Made by a program: the position numbers and the translations under genes. Positions 1 through 6,157 of a DNA stretch of 6,157 bases are shown here, piece after piece (position 1 is the stretch's first letter; each line of letters begins with the position of its first letter). The stretch spans positions 1-6,157 of the forward strand of contig JBJXEY010000279.1 of the NCBI GenBank assembly GCA_046153355.1. The letters are read 5' to 3'. This DNA comes from 2-02-FULL-62-17 sp046153355. GTDB lineage: Bacteria > Pseudomonadota > Gammaproteobacteria > Burkholderiales > SG8-39. The notes under the pieces are model-generated. The model had not been told where the DNA came from. It worked only from the letters and a program-made list of their open reading frames with translations, and made no database searches.

Positions 1-777
1 CCGGTTGAGAACCGACCAGGGGCTACTGGGTACATTGGCCTGGATGCGGTGGTCAAATCGCCGCCCGATGGCTACACCCTGGTGCACACATCGGGCAGCA
101 CCATAGCCATCAATCCGCATTTATACAAATCGAATTTCGACACCATCAAGGATCTGGACGCCATCGCGCCCACCATACGCACCACCATTATGTTGGTAGT
201 GCGCGCCGATTCGGCCGCACGCAATGTCGCGGATTTGGTCGCCATGGTGCGTGCCAATCCGGGCAAGCTCAACTACGGTTCCTCCGGCGCGGGCAGCGGC
301 ATGCATATCGCCACTGAAATGATGTTGCGTTCGGCCAAGGCGCAAGCCACGCACATACCCTACAAGGGCTCCTCCGATACCCTGGCAGCGTTGCTCGCGG
401 GCACATTGGATTTCACCTTCGATCCCGGCGTCGCGGCGCCGCATATCCGAGCGGGAAAGCTGCGCATCATCGGCGTGGCGCGCCCAACGCGAACCCCTTA
501 CTTCCCCGATACCCCCACCATGGCCGAGGCCGGTGCCGAGGCCAACTCGGACGTGGTATTCGGCATCTTTGGCGCGGCCGGCACGCCGCGCGATATCGTC
601 TCGCGTCTCAATCGCGAAATTGGGCGAGCGATGTTATCCAAAGAAATGGCCGGCACCTTGGCATCGCTTGCTGCGGAACATGTGCCCGGAACCGCCGAAG
701 AATTCGCCGAAATTCAACGCCGCGACCGAGAGCGTTATGGTGTGTTCGTGCGCGAGGCGGGGATTAAAGCCGATTGA
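1..777 (+). CDS. Bug/TctC-family periplasmic solute-binding receptor, 5'-truncated by window edge
   Basis: The frame is open from base 1 and encodes 258 visible residues ending at TGA 775-777. The GTG at 49 is not the start, because the codons before it already read a classic family segment (ENRPGA at visible residues 3-8). Other family marks are PDGYTL (22-27), a Gly/Ser-rich second ligand loop (YGSSGAGSG, 92-100), HIPYKGS (118-124) and a C-terminal GTPRDIVSRLN segment (194-204). Complete members have about 320-330 residues, so roughly 65-70 are missing, including the signal peptide and the first ligand loop. Family members are periplasmic two-lobed receptors for carboxylates and related small acids; some feed a TctAB permease, many are orphans. 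No tctA or tctB follows: the next gene is convergent. The ligand cannot be told from the sequence. The family call is very secure. Confidence 0.95.
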   Translation, partial: PVENRPGATGYIGLDAVVKSPPDGYTLVHTSGSTIAINPHLYKSNFDTIKDLDAIAPTIRTTIMLVVRADSAARNVADLVAMVRANPGKLNYGSSGAGSGMHIATEMMLRSAKAQATHIPYKGSSDTLAALLAGTLDFTFDPGVAAPHIRAGKLRIIGVARPTRTPYFPDTPTMAEAGAEANSDVVFGIFGAAGTPRDIVSRLNREIGRAMLSKEMAGTLASLAAEHVPGTAEEFAEIQRRDRERYGVFVREAGIKAD

Positions 778-783
778 GTATTA

Positions 784-840
784 GGGGACGTACCCCGTTT
801 TTCCGCGAAACCGGGAGAAACCGTGGTACGTCCCCGGTTT
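784..840. repeat. REP-like nested inverted repeat between convergent genes
   Basis: An 11-bp perfect inverted repeat has arms GGGGACGTACC (784-794) and GGTACGTCCCC (825-835). Inside it a second foldback pairs CCCG (794-797) with CGGG (812-815) and TTTC (800-803) with GAAA (807-810), closing on a 3-base loop. An alternative pairing joins AAACCGG (808-814) to CCGGTTT (834-840). The element fills the gap between the stop of the upstream receptor gene and the stop of the dehydrogenase gene. No T-run follows the outer stem on either strand, so it is not a textbook intrinsic terminator. Its structure and position suit a dispersed extragenic palindrome (REP-like). Whether it recurs in the genome cannot be seen here. 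It might still protect mRNA 3' ends or slow transcription from both sides. Confidence 0.7.
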
Positions 841-845
841 AGTTG

Positions 846-1688
846 CTAAATCGATTTCTCCACCAACGCGCGCAGTTCCGCCTTCAATTCAGGGTCGATG
901 CCGAACCAGGCTTTCCAAGCCGGGCGCACCTGATGCATCAACATGCCCAGGCCATTGACGGTGTTGTTGCCACGCGCGCGTGCCGCGGCGAGAAACGGTG
1001 TTTCCAGCGGTATGTAAATGATGTCGGCCACCAGAGCGCTAGTCGATAATTTGTCGAGCTTGATATCGAGCGCCGGATTGCCGACCATTCCCTGACTGGT
1101 GGCATTGACCGCCATCACCGCGCCTTCCAATAAATTGTTGCGCTCCTCCCAGGCATAGGCCTTGATCGGTCCGCCGAATTCTTTTTCTATGCCTTGTGCC
1201 CGAGCGAAGGTGCGATTCACCAGGCGTATTTCTTTTGCCCCTTCCTGCGCCAAGCCATAACACACCGCGCGCGAACCGCCGCCCGCGCCAATCACCGTGA
1301 TCGGCCCGGCATCGGCGCGCCATCCTGGCGCGTGCTGTTTCAAGTTCTGGATAAAGCCATAACAATCGTTATTGCTGCCGGCAAGCGAGCCATCGGCGCG
1401 AACCGTTACGCAACTGATGGCGCCGATACTTTTTGCCACCGTATCCACTTCATCAACGATGGTCATGGCCTGTTGCTTGTGCGGAATGGTGAGATTGCAT
1501 CCGGAGAAGCCCAGCGGGTGCAGCGCGCGCAGCGCCGCTGCCAGCCCCTCGGGGCGGATGGCCAGCGGCACATAAGTGCCCGTCAATTGGTATTGATTGA
1601 AAAGATCGTTATGCAGCATCGGCGAGCGCGAGTGCATCACCGGCCAGCCCATTACACCAGCCATGAGGAAACGTTCGGGAGTTGCCAT
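846..1688 (-). CDS. aroE: Shikimate dehydrogenase (AroE family), possibly a divergent paralogue
   Basis: A complete 280-residue protein of the usual length for the family, which reduces 3-dehydroshikimate to shikimate with NADPH in the cytoplasm. The N-terminal domain has SRSP (20-23), the Ser pair that contacts substrate, and NLTIPHK (65-71) with the catalytic Lys71. The nucleotide domain has GAGGGSRA (134-141) and NRT (158-160), typical of NADP binding, then NATSQG (195-200). The C-terminal part has DIIYIPLETPF (222-232) and GLGMLMHQ (246-253), with Gln253 expected to contact substrate. Two changes stand out: the usual GAxNT reads GAISC (89-93), so the substrate-contacting Asn (Asn86 in E. 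coli AroE) is Ser92, and NTD reads NND (106-108), with catalytic Asp108 kept. The ATG at 1686-1688 gives the full N-terminus, but no good Shine-Dalgarno sequence precedes it. The gene sits alone between receptor genes, away from other aro genes, so a catabolic or quinate-type role is possible. Confidence 0.9.
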   Translation of the reverse strand: MATPERFLMAGVMGWPVMHSRSPMLHNDLFNQYQLTGTYVPLAIRPEGLAAALRALHPLGFSGCNLTIPHKQQAMTIVDEVDTVAKSIGAISCVTVRADGSLAGSNNDCYGFIQNLKQHAPGWRADAGPITVIGAGGGSRAVCYGLAQEGAKEIRLVNRTFARAQGIEKEFGGPIKAYAWEERNNLLEGAVMAVNATSQGMVGNPALDIKLDKLSTSALVADIIYIPLETPFLAAARARGNNTVNGLGMLMHQVRPAWKAWFGIDPELKAELRALVEKSI

Positions 1689-1700
1689 AAGGGAGGGCTC

Positions 1701-1735
1701 GAAAAAGTTAGCGAAAAATTAGCGAAAAAGTTGGC
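1701..1735. repeat. Three imperfect 11-12 bp direct repeats upstream of the dehydrogenase
   Basis: Three consecutive units read GAAAAAGTTAGC (1701-1712), GAAAAATTAGC (1713-1723) and GAAAAAGTTGGC (1724-1735) on the + strand. They begin 13 bases upstream of the dehydrogenase start codon, in its leader. A spacing of 11-12 bp is close to one helical turn, so repeated protein binding on one DNA face is possible. Replication slippage in an A-rich tract is the simpler alternative. On the dehydrogenase transcript the units would be U-rich (GCUAACUUUUUC-like). Confidence 0.8.
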
Positions 1736-1792
1736 TATCGAAGCGGTCGCCAAGGAGGCGCATGTTACCCGTTGGGGGATATTCGGCGTTTC

Positions 1793-1798
1793 TATTAA
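1793..1798 (+). promoter_or_regulatory. Candidate -10 element for the second receptor gene
   Basis: TATTAA matches four of six positions of the sigma70 -10 consensus and lies 43 bases upstream of the start codon at 1842, giving a leader of about 35-40 bases. The -35 side is poor: the best candidate is TTGGGG at 1772-1777 with a short 15-base spacer. This is a weak call made by eye. Confidence 0.2.
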
Positions 1799-1827
1799 CA
1801 TCGAACCTTGAAACTTGTGTCTGGATC

Positions 1828-1834
1828 GGAGGGG
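1828..1834 (+). promoter_or_regulatory. Ribosome binding site that fixes the second receptor's start
   Basis: GGAGGGG lies 7 bases before the ATG at 1842-1844. The upstream in-frame ATG at 1815 has no such site and would add nine residues (MCLDRRGIA) ahead of a normal signal peptide. The start is therefore set at 1842. Confidence 0.85.
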
Positions 1835-1841
1835 AATTGCA

Positions 1842-2861
1842 ATGCGCGCCACGCTAAAAATTCTGAGTGCAAGGTTGAAAGCTATTCGCTTCGCCGCGTG
1901 TGTGGCGCTGGTTGGGGTTGCGATGTCCGGTCTGGTTATGCCTCTGGCCGCGCAGGACTACCCCGTCAAACCCATCAAGCTCATCAGCTCGCAACCCCCT
2001 GGCAGCAATGGCGATGTCGCCGGCCGTCTGATGGCGCCCAAGATGGGCGAAATTCTCGGACAGCCGGTGGTGTTCGAGAGCCGACCCGGCGCCAATGGAA
2101 CGATTGCCGGCAGCGCGGTGGTGGCTTCACCGCCCGACGGTTACAACATTCTGTATGTGGGCGCGGGCACCATGGTGAGTAATCGCTTCCTGATGAAAAA
2201 TCCGCCCTTTGATTCGGTGAAGGATTTGACCCCCATCAGCCTGGCGACCAAATCCATCACGCTGCTCACCATTCATGCTTCGCTGCCGCCGAATAACGCG
2301 AGGGAGTTGTTCGACTACATCAAAAAAAATCCGGGCAAAATTACCTATGGCAGCACGGGTATCGGATCGCCATTCCACATGATGGGCGAGACCTTGAGTT
2401 CATCCGCGGGATTGAAGATGGAGCATGTGCCGTATTCGGGCAGGAACTCCTCGAACGCGCAGAACGATCTGCTCACCGGTCGCATCCTGCTCTACTTTCC
2501 TTCCTACACGGTGATGCGCCCGTATATCGCCAGTGGCAAGGTGAAGGTGCTGGCGGTGATGGATAGCGCCCGCTATCGCCGTCTGCCTGATCTGCCGGCG
2601 CTCACCGAAATTGTTCCCACCTATAAGCCAGTGCCATCGTGGAATGGTTTCGCCGGCCCGGCGGGCTTGCCCCAGGCCATCGTTGTGCGGCTGCATGCCG
2701 CGATTGCGGCGACTTTAGCGGACTCCGTTGTTGATGCTCGCTTGGATGAACTGGGCATTCGTTCGGTGGGCATGGCACCGGAGGCATTCGCCAAGGCAAT
2801 GCTTGCGGAAATCGAGGACTTCGCGGTCATTGCCAAGGCGATTGGCCTGCAGCCTGAATAG
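1842..2861 (+). CDS. Bug/TctC-family periplasmic solute-binding receptor (complete)
   Basis: A 339-residue protein of full family length. The N-terminus is a Sec-type signal peptide: basic residues at 2-16, a hydrophobic stretch at about 17-35 and probable cleavage after LAA (35-37), so the mature protein starts near QDYPVKPIKL. The first ligand loop reads QPPGSNGD (51-58) instead of the common PPGGxxD, and ENRPGA is ESRPGA (79-84). PPDGYN (97-102), YGSTGIGSP (169-177) and HVPYSG (195-200, usually HVPYKG) follow. The C-terminal lobe has the conserved FAGPAGLPQAIVVRL segment (270-284). Family members bind small carboxylates in the periplasm and present them to a TctAB permease or act as orphan receptors. 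No permease genes are near. It is transcribed away from the dehydrogenase gene and towards the third receptor gene. The departures in both ligand loops suggest a ligand different from its neighbours', but this is inference. Confidence 0.95.
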   Translation: MRATLKILSARLKAIRFAACVALVGVAMSGLVMPLAAQDYPVKPIKLISSQPPGSNGDVAGRLMAPKMGEILGQPVVFESRPGANGTIAGSAVVASPPDGYNILYVGAGTMVSNRFLMKNPPFDSVKDLTPISLATKSITLLTIHASLPPNNARELFDYIKKNPGKITYGSTGIGSPFHMMGETLSSSAGLKMEHVPYSGRNSSNAQNDLLTGRILLYFPSYTVMRPYIASGKVKVLAVMDSARYRRLPDLPALTEIVPTYKPVPSWNGFAGPAGLPQAIVVRLHAAIAATLADSVVDARLDELGIRSVGMAPEAFAKAMLAEIEDFAVIAKAIGLQPE

Positions 2862-2979
2862 CGGTTCCACTGACCATGACCATCGTCGCCCAAATCGCCG
2901 GTGGCGCTTCCCCCCTTCACACAACATGCGTTGCACCAGCTTTATGCGCCGATTTGGTTCGCCGTGACAAGCGGGAGAA

Positions 2980-3939
2980 CTACTGCGGTTTCAACCCCGC
3001 CTTGGCGAGCAGCGCCGGCCAGCGTTGCACTTCGAGTTTAATGAAGGCGTCCACATCGGGTGGCGAATAAAGGCTATATCCCCGCGATGTCATTTGTTTC
3101 TTGAAATCGGCCGTCGCCGCGACGTTGGTAATGGCCTGGCGCAGCCGCAACACAATCGGTCGCGGCGTGGCGGCCGGCGCAAAGAGCCCAGTCCAGTTCT
3201 CCATCACCATTTCCGGCAAGCCTGCTTCTTTCGCCGTGGGTACATCGGGCAGGATGAAGTCGCGCTCATTGCCCGAGGTGGCGATGGCGCGCACCTTGCC
3301 TGCCTTGACAAACGTCTGGGCAGTGCCGGTGGCATCCCAAAACAGATCGACGCGGCTTGCCATCATGTCAATATAAACAGGCGGTGCATTCTTATATTGC
3401 ACTTCGAGAATATCCAGGCCCGCAACGCTTTTAAATAACGAGGTTGATACCGCCTGGCCCGTACCCTGGCCAGGCGTACCCATGGTGAGCTTGCCAGGAT
3501 TGGCGCGCGCGAAAGCAACCAGCTCCTGCACGTTTTTTGGTCCGAAGTCGGCGCGCGAAGTGAGCGTGTAGCTATTGGTGCTCACCAGTTGCAGTGGAAC
3601 CAGGTCGGTGCCAGGGTTGTAGGGTAGATCCTTCACCAAGGCTGTCGCGTGGGCGATGCTACCGATGCCCCCTACCACCATGGTGTAACCATCGGGATTG
3701 CTTCTCACCACGTACTGAGTGCCCACCACGGTACCCGCTCCGGCGCGATTCTCAGCCACTACCGGCTGGCCCAATTCCTTAACCAGTCCTTCCGCCAACA
3801 GTCTTCCGGTGAAGTCATATCCGCCACCAGGCCCGATGGGGATGACGATATTCAGCGGTTTCACGGGGAAGGCCTGCGCATAAGCGCCACCTGCAGCGAA
3901 CCACAACGCAAAAGTAGAAATAACGATTGAGTATTTCAT
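2980..3939 (-). CDS. Bug/TctC-family periplasmic solute-binding receptor (complete)
   Basis: A 319-residue protein of family length. The signal peptide has Lys2, a hydrophobic core at 4-18 and AYA (19-21) as the likely cleavage site, so the mature protein begins at about QAFPVKPL. The first ligand loop is GPGGGYDFTGR (36-46), followed by ENRAGAGT (63-70), PDGYTM (82-87) and the second loop MGTPGQGTG (153-161). The usual HVPYKG is replaced by VQYKNA (180-185), and the ligand-facing strand carries FWDATG (200-205). The C-terminal lobe has FAPAATPRPIVLRLR (253-267). The start at 3939 is supported by AAGGA (3946-3950), 6 bases upstream. It lies downstream of the sensor kinase gene on the same strand, separated by 294 bases, and converges with the second receptor gene. 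No tctAB is in view. It is clearly diverged from the two other receptors, not a recent tandem copy. Confidence 0.95.
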   Translation of the reverse strand: MKYSIVISTFALWFAAGGAYAQAFPVKPLNIVIPIGPGGGYDFTGRLLAEGLVKELGQPVVAENRAGAGTVVGTQYVVRSNPDGYTMVVGGIGSIAHATALVKDLPYNPGTDLVPLQLVSTNSYTLTSRADFGPKNVQELVAFARANPGKLTMGTPGQGTGQAVSTSLFKSVAGLDILEVQYKNAPPVYIDMMASRVDLFWDATGTAQTFVKAGKVRAIATSGNERDFILPDVPTAKEAGLPEMVMENWTGLFAPAATPRPIVLRLRQAITNVAATADFKKQMTSRGYSLYSPPDVDAFIKLEVQRWPALLAKAGLKPQ

Positions 3940-4003
3940 GCGGAGTCCTTATTCAGATCGTGATGAAGGGGAGGTCTGCTAAATGTGGCGCCATTATGCG
4001 CAG

Positions 4004-4035
4004 CCGCCAATCGCTGTCAATCCGTTCGTTGGCGG
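4004..4035. repeat. Inverted repeat CCGCCAA-N18-TTGGCGG
   Basis: Two perfect 7-bp arms (4004-4010 and 4029-4035) are separated by 18 bases and lie about 65-95 bases upstream of the third receptor's start. There is no adjacent T-run, so it is not an obvious terminator. It could be an operator for a dimeric regulator or a leader hairpin. A 7-bp pair at this spacing may also occur by chance. Confidence 0.4.
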
Positions 4036-4167
4036 TACTACCAGCTTGAATGTGGAATGCGTCTAAATATTCAATATCGTTGCTTTGCAAATGGCTGTCC
4101 TAGATCGACGCCGAAAATTATGTTTCGATTCGGTTTGAGTCATCGAGACTTGATCACCAAATGCTTT

Positions 4168-4179
4168 GTGGCGAGCCAC
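4168..4179. repeat. Compact GC-rich palindrome GTGGC-GA-GCCAC
   Basis: Five-base arms around two central bases form a near-perfect 12-bp palindrome about 55 bases past the kinase stop. It can be a short hairpin at the 3' end of the kinase transcript or a protein site. No T-run follows on the kinase strand, so termination is not supported. Confidence 0.3.
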
Positions 4180-4233
4180 CATCGGGTGCGGCTACGCGGA
4201 TAGGATTGGGGCGCAAGGGCCGCGGCAAAACAA

Positions 4234-6157
4234 TCAGGCACGCGTTGGTACCTCGCGCCGCGCCCAGGTTGAAAGCACGCCGTAGAGCGTGCCGACTTTG
4301 ACGGGTTTGGAGACATAGTCGTTCATGCCCGCCTCTAAAAAGCGTTCGCGATCTCCGGCCATGACGCTGGCCGTCATGGCGATGATTGGAATATTGGGAA
4401 TCGATGCGTCGCTTCGAATACGTGTGGTTGCCTCGATGCCATCCATGACGGGCATATGCAGATCCATCAATATCAGATCGAATGAGGCGTGCTTCAAGGC
4501 GTCGAGCGCGAGCTGGCCGTTGGCGGCCACGGTTACCCGAGCCCCTGTAGGTTCGATCATTCCCAGCGCGACTTCTTGATTGATATCGTCGTCCTCGACC
4601 AGCAATATGCGTAGATCGCGAAAATCCAGGCTGCCTTTGGATGCCGCTTGCGATTCGCGTGGAAGCAAAATTCGCGTCAGGGAATCGCTAAGGCTGGTGA
4701 GCGTATAAGGCTTGAGAAGTATGTCTTCGATTTGCGCATCCTTCGCCTCGTCTTCGAGCCGTTCGTCGCGAAAACCGGTAACCAGAAGAATTTTCGGTTG
4801 CACCGCGATGCGCCGATCACGTCGTATCAGCTTCGCGGCGGCCAGTCCCTCCATGGCGGGCATTTTCCAATCCATCAGCACAATATCGAATGGCGAGGTG
4901 GCCTTGGCTGCGGCGAGCATTTCAATGCCTAGCAAGGGGTCCTGTGAGGTTGTTACCTGCATGCGCCAGGACTCCAGGTTGATTTTGGCGACGCGCAGGA
5001 AGTCGTCGTTATCGTCGATGATCAGTACGCGTTTGCCGCGCAATGCTTCGCCATAGGCGCCTGATAAAGCCTGACGATGGGCAACTTGGCCGCAATTCAC
5101 GGTGAAGGTAAAGGTGCTGCCGCGGCCCAGTTCACTTTCAACCAGGATTTCTCCGCCCATCAGCGCGGCAAGCTGTTTGGAAATGGATAGGCCCAATCCG
5201 GTGCCGCCAAATTTTCGCGTGGTGGAAGGGTCGGCCTGACTGAACGGCTCGAACAGTCGTGCCTGGTCCTCCTTGGCGATGCCGATACCGCTATCGGACA
5301 CCGAAAACTCAACCACCAGTTGCGTGCCGCGTTTTTCACCAAGACGGGCCTTGAGCACGACGCTACCCACCATGGTGAATTTGATCGCGTTGCCGCAGAG
5401 ATTGGTAAGCACTTGGCTGATTCGGGTTGGATCGCCCACCACGGCGCTGGGCAGGTTCGAGGCGACTTCCAGGTGAAATTCAAGATTCTTCTGTCGTGCC
5501 CGGACGCCTGACATGGTCGCAACGTTATTGAGAATATCGAATAGATCGAACTCGACGTTCTCGACTTCCAGCTTGCCGGCCTCGACCTTGGAGAGGTCCA
5601 AAATGTCGTTGATGATGACCAGCAGCGAGTTGGCTGCGGTATCAATTTTGGCGAGATAGTCTCGTTGCCTGGCATCGCCCCCGCGTTGCAACGCCAAGTG
5701 AGTCAAACCGATGACGGCATTCATCGGCGTGCGAATCTCGTGGCTCATGGTGGCGAGAAATTCACTTTTAGCGCGGTTGGCCGCTTGCGCTGCGAGTGCT
5801 GCATCCTGATAGGCAAGTTCCGCGAGTTTTTTCGCTGTGATGTTTTTGCTGATGCCGCGGTAGCCTTTGAAAACACCGGATTCGTCGAAAACCGGATCGC
5901 CACTGAGAGAGATAAAGTGCTGCTTGCCATCCATCGCGACTCTCACTGTCTCGAAATCGCGAAACGGCTGATGTGCTTCGAGCGTGGCGCGATGCTCCTC
6001 CCAGGTGCCAATCAAAGGATGGCGATTAGGCTCTTCCCAACGCCGTACGCCCAGGGCACGACTGGGCGTGTTGCCAGACAACTGCGCGTAGTTGTCGGAT
6101 ACAAATGACATGCGAAGTTCGGCATCCTGGTCCCAGTACCAGTCCGAGGAAAGTGCA
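4234..6157 (-). CDS. Hybrid sensor histidine kinase (PAS-HisKA-HATPase-REC-REC), 5'-truncated by window edge
   Basis: The frame stays open through the right edge, giving 640 visible residues. The ATG at 6109-6111 is internal, because the codons before it (SSDWYWDQDAEL) begin a PAS domain. Visible residues about 3-107 are PAS, ending in GYRGISKNIT, then a helical linker. HisKA holds the phospho-accepting His139 in MSHEIRTPMN. The ATPase domain has the N box with Asn256 (NLCGNAIKFT), the G1 box DSGIGI (288-293), FEPFSQAD, and the G2 box GGTGLGL (317-323). Receiver 1 (about 375-500) has Asp381/Asp382, phospho-acceptor Asp429, Thr460 and Lys482. Receiver 2 (about 515-630) has Glu521/Asp522, Asp565, Thr595 and Lys617. 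Both receivers therefore look active. No HPt domain follows, so phosphotransfer beyond the receivers would need a separate HPt protein. The stimulus and any N-terminal membrane or sensory parts are outside the window. No partner regulator is encoded nearby. Confidence 0.96.
   Translation of the reverse strand, partial: ALSSDWYWDQDAELRMSFVSDNYAQLSGNTPSRALGVRRWEEPNRHPLIGTWEEHRATLEAHQPFRDFETVRVAMDGKQHFISLSGDPVFDESGVFKGYRGISKNITAKKLAELAYQDAALAAQAANRAKSEFLATMSHEIRTPMNAVIGLTHLALQRGGDARQRDYLAKIDTAANSLLVIINDILDLSKVEAGKLEVENVEFDLFDILNNVATMSGVRARQKNLEFHLEVASNLPSAVVGDPTRISQVLTNLCGNAIKFTMVGSVVLKARLGEKRGTQLVVEFSVSDSGIGIAKEDQARLFEPFSQADPSTTRKFGGTGLGLSISKQLAALMGGEILVESELGRGSTFTFTVNCGQVAHRQALSGAYGEALRGKRVLIIDDNDDFLRVAKINLESWRMQVTTSQDPLLGIEMLAAAKATSPFDIVLMDWKMPAMEGLAAAKLIRRDRRIAVQPKILLVTGFRDERLEDEAKDAQIEDILLKPYTLTSLSDSLTRILLPRESQAASKGSLDFRDLRILLVEDDDINQEVALGMIEPTGARVTVAANGQLALDALKHASFDLILMDLHMPVMDGIEATTRIRSDASIPNIPIIAMTASVMAGDRERFLEAGMNDYVSKPVKVGTLYGVLSTWARREVPTRA

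Larger units (their letters stand above)
1689..1841. other. Divergent intergenic region between dehydrogenase and second receptor gene
   Basis: This 153-base stretch must carry the 5' regions of both flanking genes, which are transcribed away from each other. It contains A/T-rich direct repeats close to the dehydrogenase start, an AAGGAGG on the + strand (1752-1758) that would suit a short upstream ORF, and a weak -10-like TATTAA (1793-1798). No strong sigma70 promoter with both hexamers well matched was found for either direction by eye. Confidence 0.6.
3940..4233. other. Intergenic region upstream of the third receptor gene
   Basis: This 294-base stretch separates the stop of the kinase gene from the start of the third receptor gene, both read leftward. 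It holds the receptor's ribosome binding site (AAGGA, 3946-3950), an inverted repeat at 4004-4035 and a compact palindrome at 4168-4179. An A/T-rich patch at 4064-4090 could contain a leftward promoter (TTGCAA 4085-4090 and TATTTA 4064-4069, 15 bases apart), but the match is poor. No intrinsic terminator with a T-run was found after the kinase gene, and no convincing small gene. Confidence 0.6.

Noticed and set aside
49..777. Receptor gene starting at GTG 49
   Set aside because: The family sequence continues in frame to base 1, so this is an internal codon of a gene cut by the window edge.
1194..1811. Long + strand ORF (205 residues) opposite the dehydrogenase
   Set aside because: It mostly lies antisense to a clear AroE-family gene and has no family motif; long antisense frames are common in GC-rich genes.
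1815..1841. Nine-residue N-terminal extension of the second receptor
   Set aside because: There is no ribosome binding site before ATG 1815, whereas GGAGGGG stands 7 bases before ATG 1842, which begins a normal signal peptide.
2890..2957. CCAAATCG (2890-2897) and CGATTTGG (2950-2957) as a terminator between convergent genes
   Set aside because: The 8-bp arms are 52 bases apart with no T-run, so it is not a credible terminator and may be chance.
3985..4203. 72-residue Cys-containing ORF on + in the intergenic region
   Set aside because: No ribosome binding site, no recognisable motif and a composition like random reading of non-coding DNA.
5160..5675. 171-residue ORF on - inside the kinase
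   Set aside because: It is an alternative frame of the HisKA/ATPase coding sequence with no independent support.

Overview
The window looks like a chromosomal segment of a GC-rich betaproteobacterium, most likely a member of the Burkholderiales or a close relative. The main reason is that three tripartite-tricarboxylate-transporter type solute receptors (TctC/Bug family) lie within 4 kb with no membrane subunits nearby. Large expansions of such orphan receptors are typical of that group. The species cannot be named from the sequence.

Layout, left to right: (1) the 3' part of a Bug receptor gene on + (1-777), cut by the window edge. (2) A short gap holding a nested inverted repeat (784-840) that resembles a REP-type palindrome, between convergent genes. 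(3) A complete shikimate dehydrogenase family gene on - (846-1688). It keeps the catalytic Lys and Asp but has changes at a substrate-contacting Asn and in the NTD motif. (4) A divergent intergenic region (1689-1841) with three 11-12 bp direct repeats just upstream of the dehydrogenase, a possible 31-codon upstream ORF and a weak candidate promoter. (5) A complete Bug receptor gene on + (start fixed at 1842 by a good ribosome binding site, end 2861). (6) A convergent gap without a clear terminator. (7) A third complete Bug receptor gene on - (2980-3939). (8) A 294-base intergenic region with a 7-bp inverted repeat and a small GC-rich palindrome. (9) The large 3' part of a hybrid sensor histidine kinase on - (4234-6157). 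It shows PAS, HisKA, HATPase and two receiver domains, and it stays open through the right edge, so its true start is outside the window.

The genes do not form one operon: orientations are +, -, +, -, -. The likely shared theme is capture of small organic acids by periplasmic receptors, beside an enzyme acting on shikimate, quinate or a similar hydroxy-acid. The substrate link is inference from proximity only. The kinase lies upstream of the third receptor gene on the same strand, but the 294-base gap argues against tight co-transcription.

I found no RNA gene, CRISPR array, transposase or phage gene, and nothing that clearly amounts to a new multi-gene system. The items most worth a second look are the unusual dehydrogenase, the REP-like palindrome and the direct repeats in front of the dehydrogenase.
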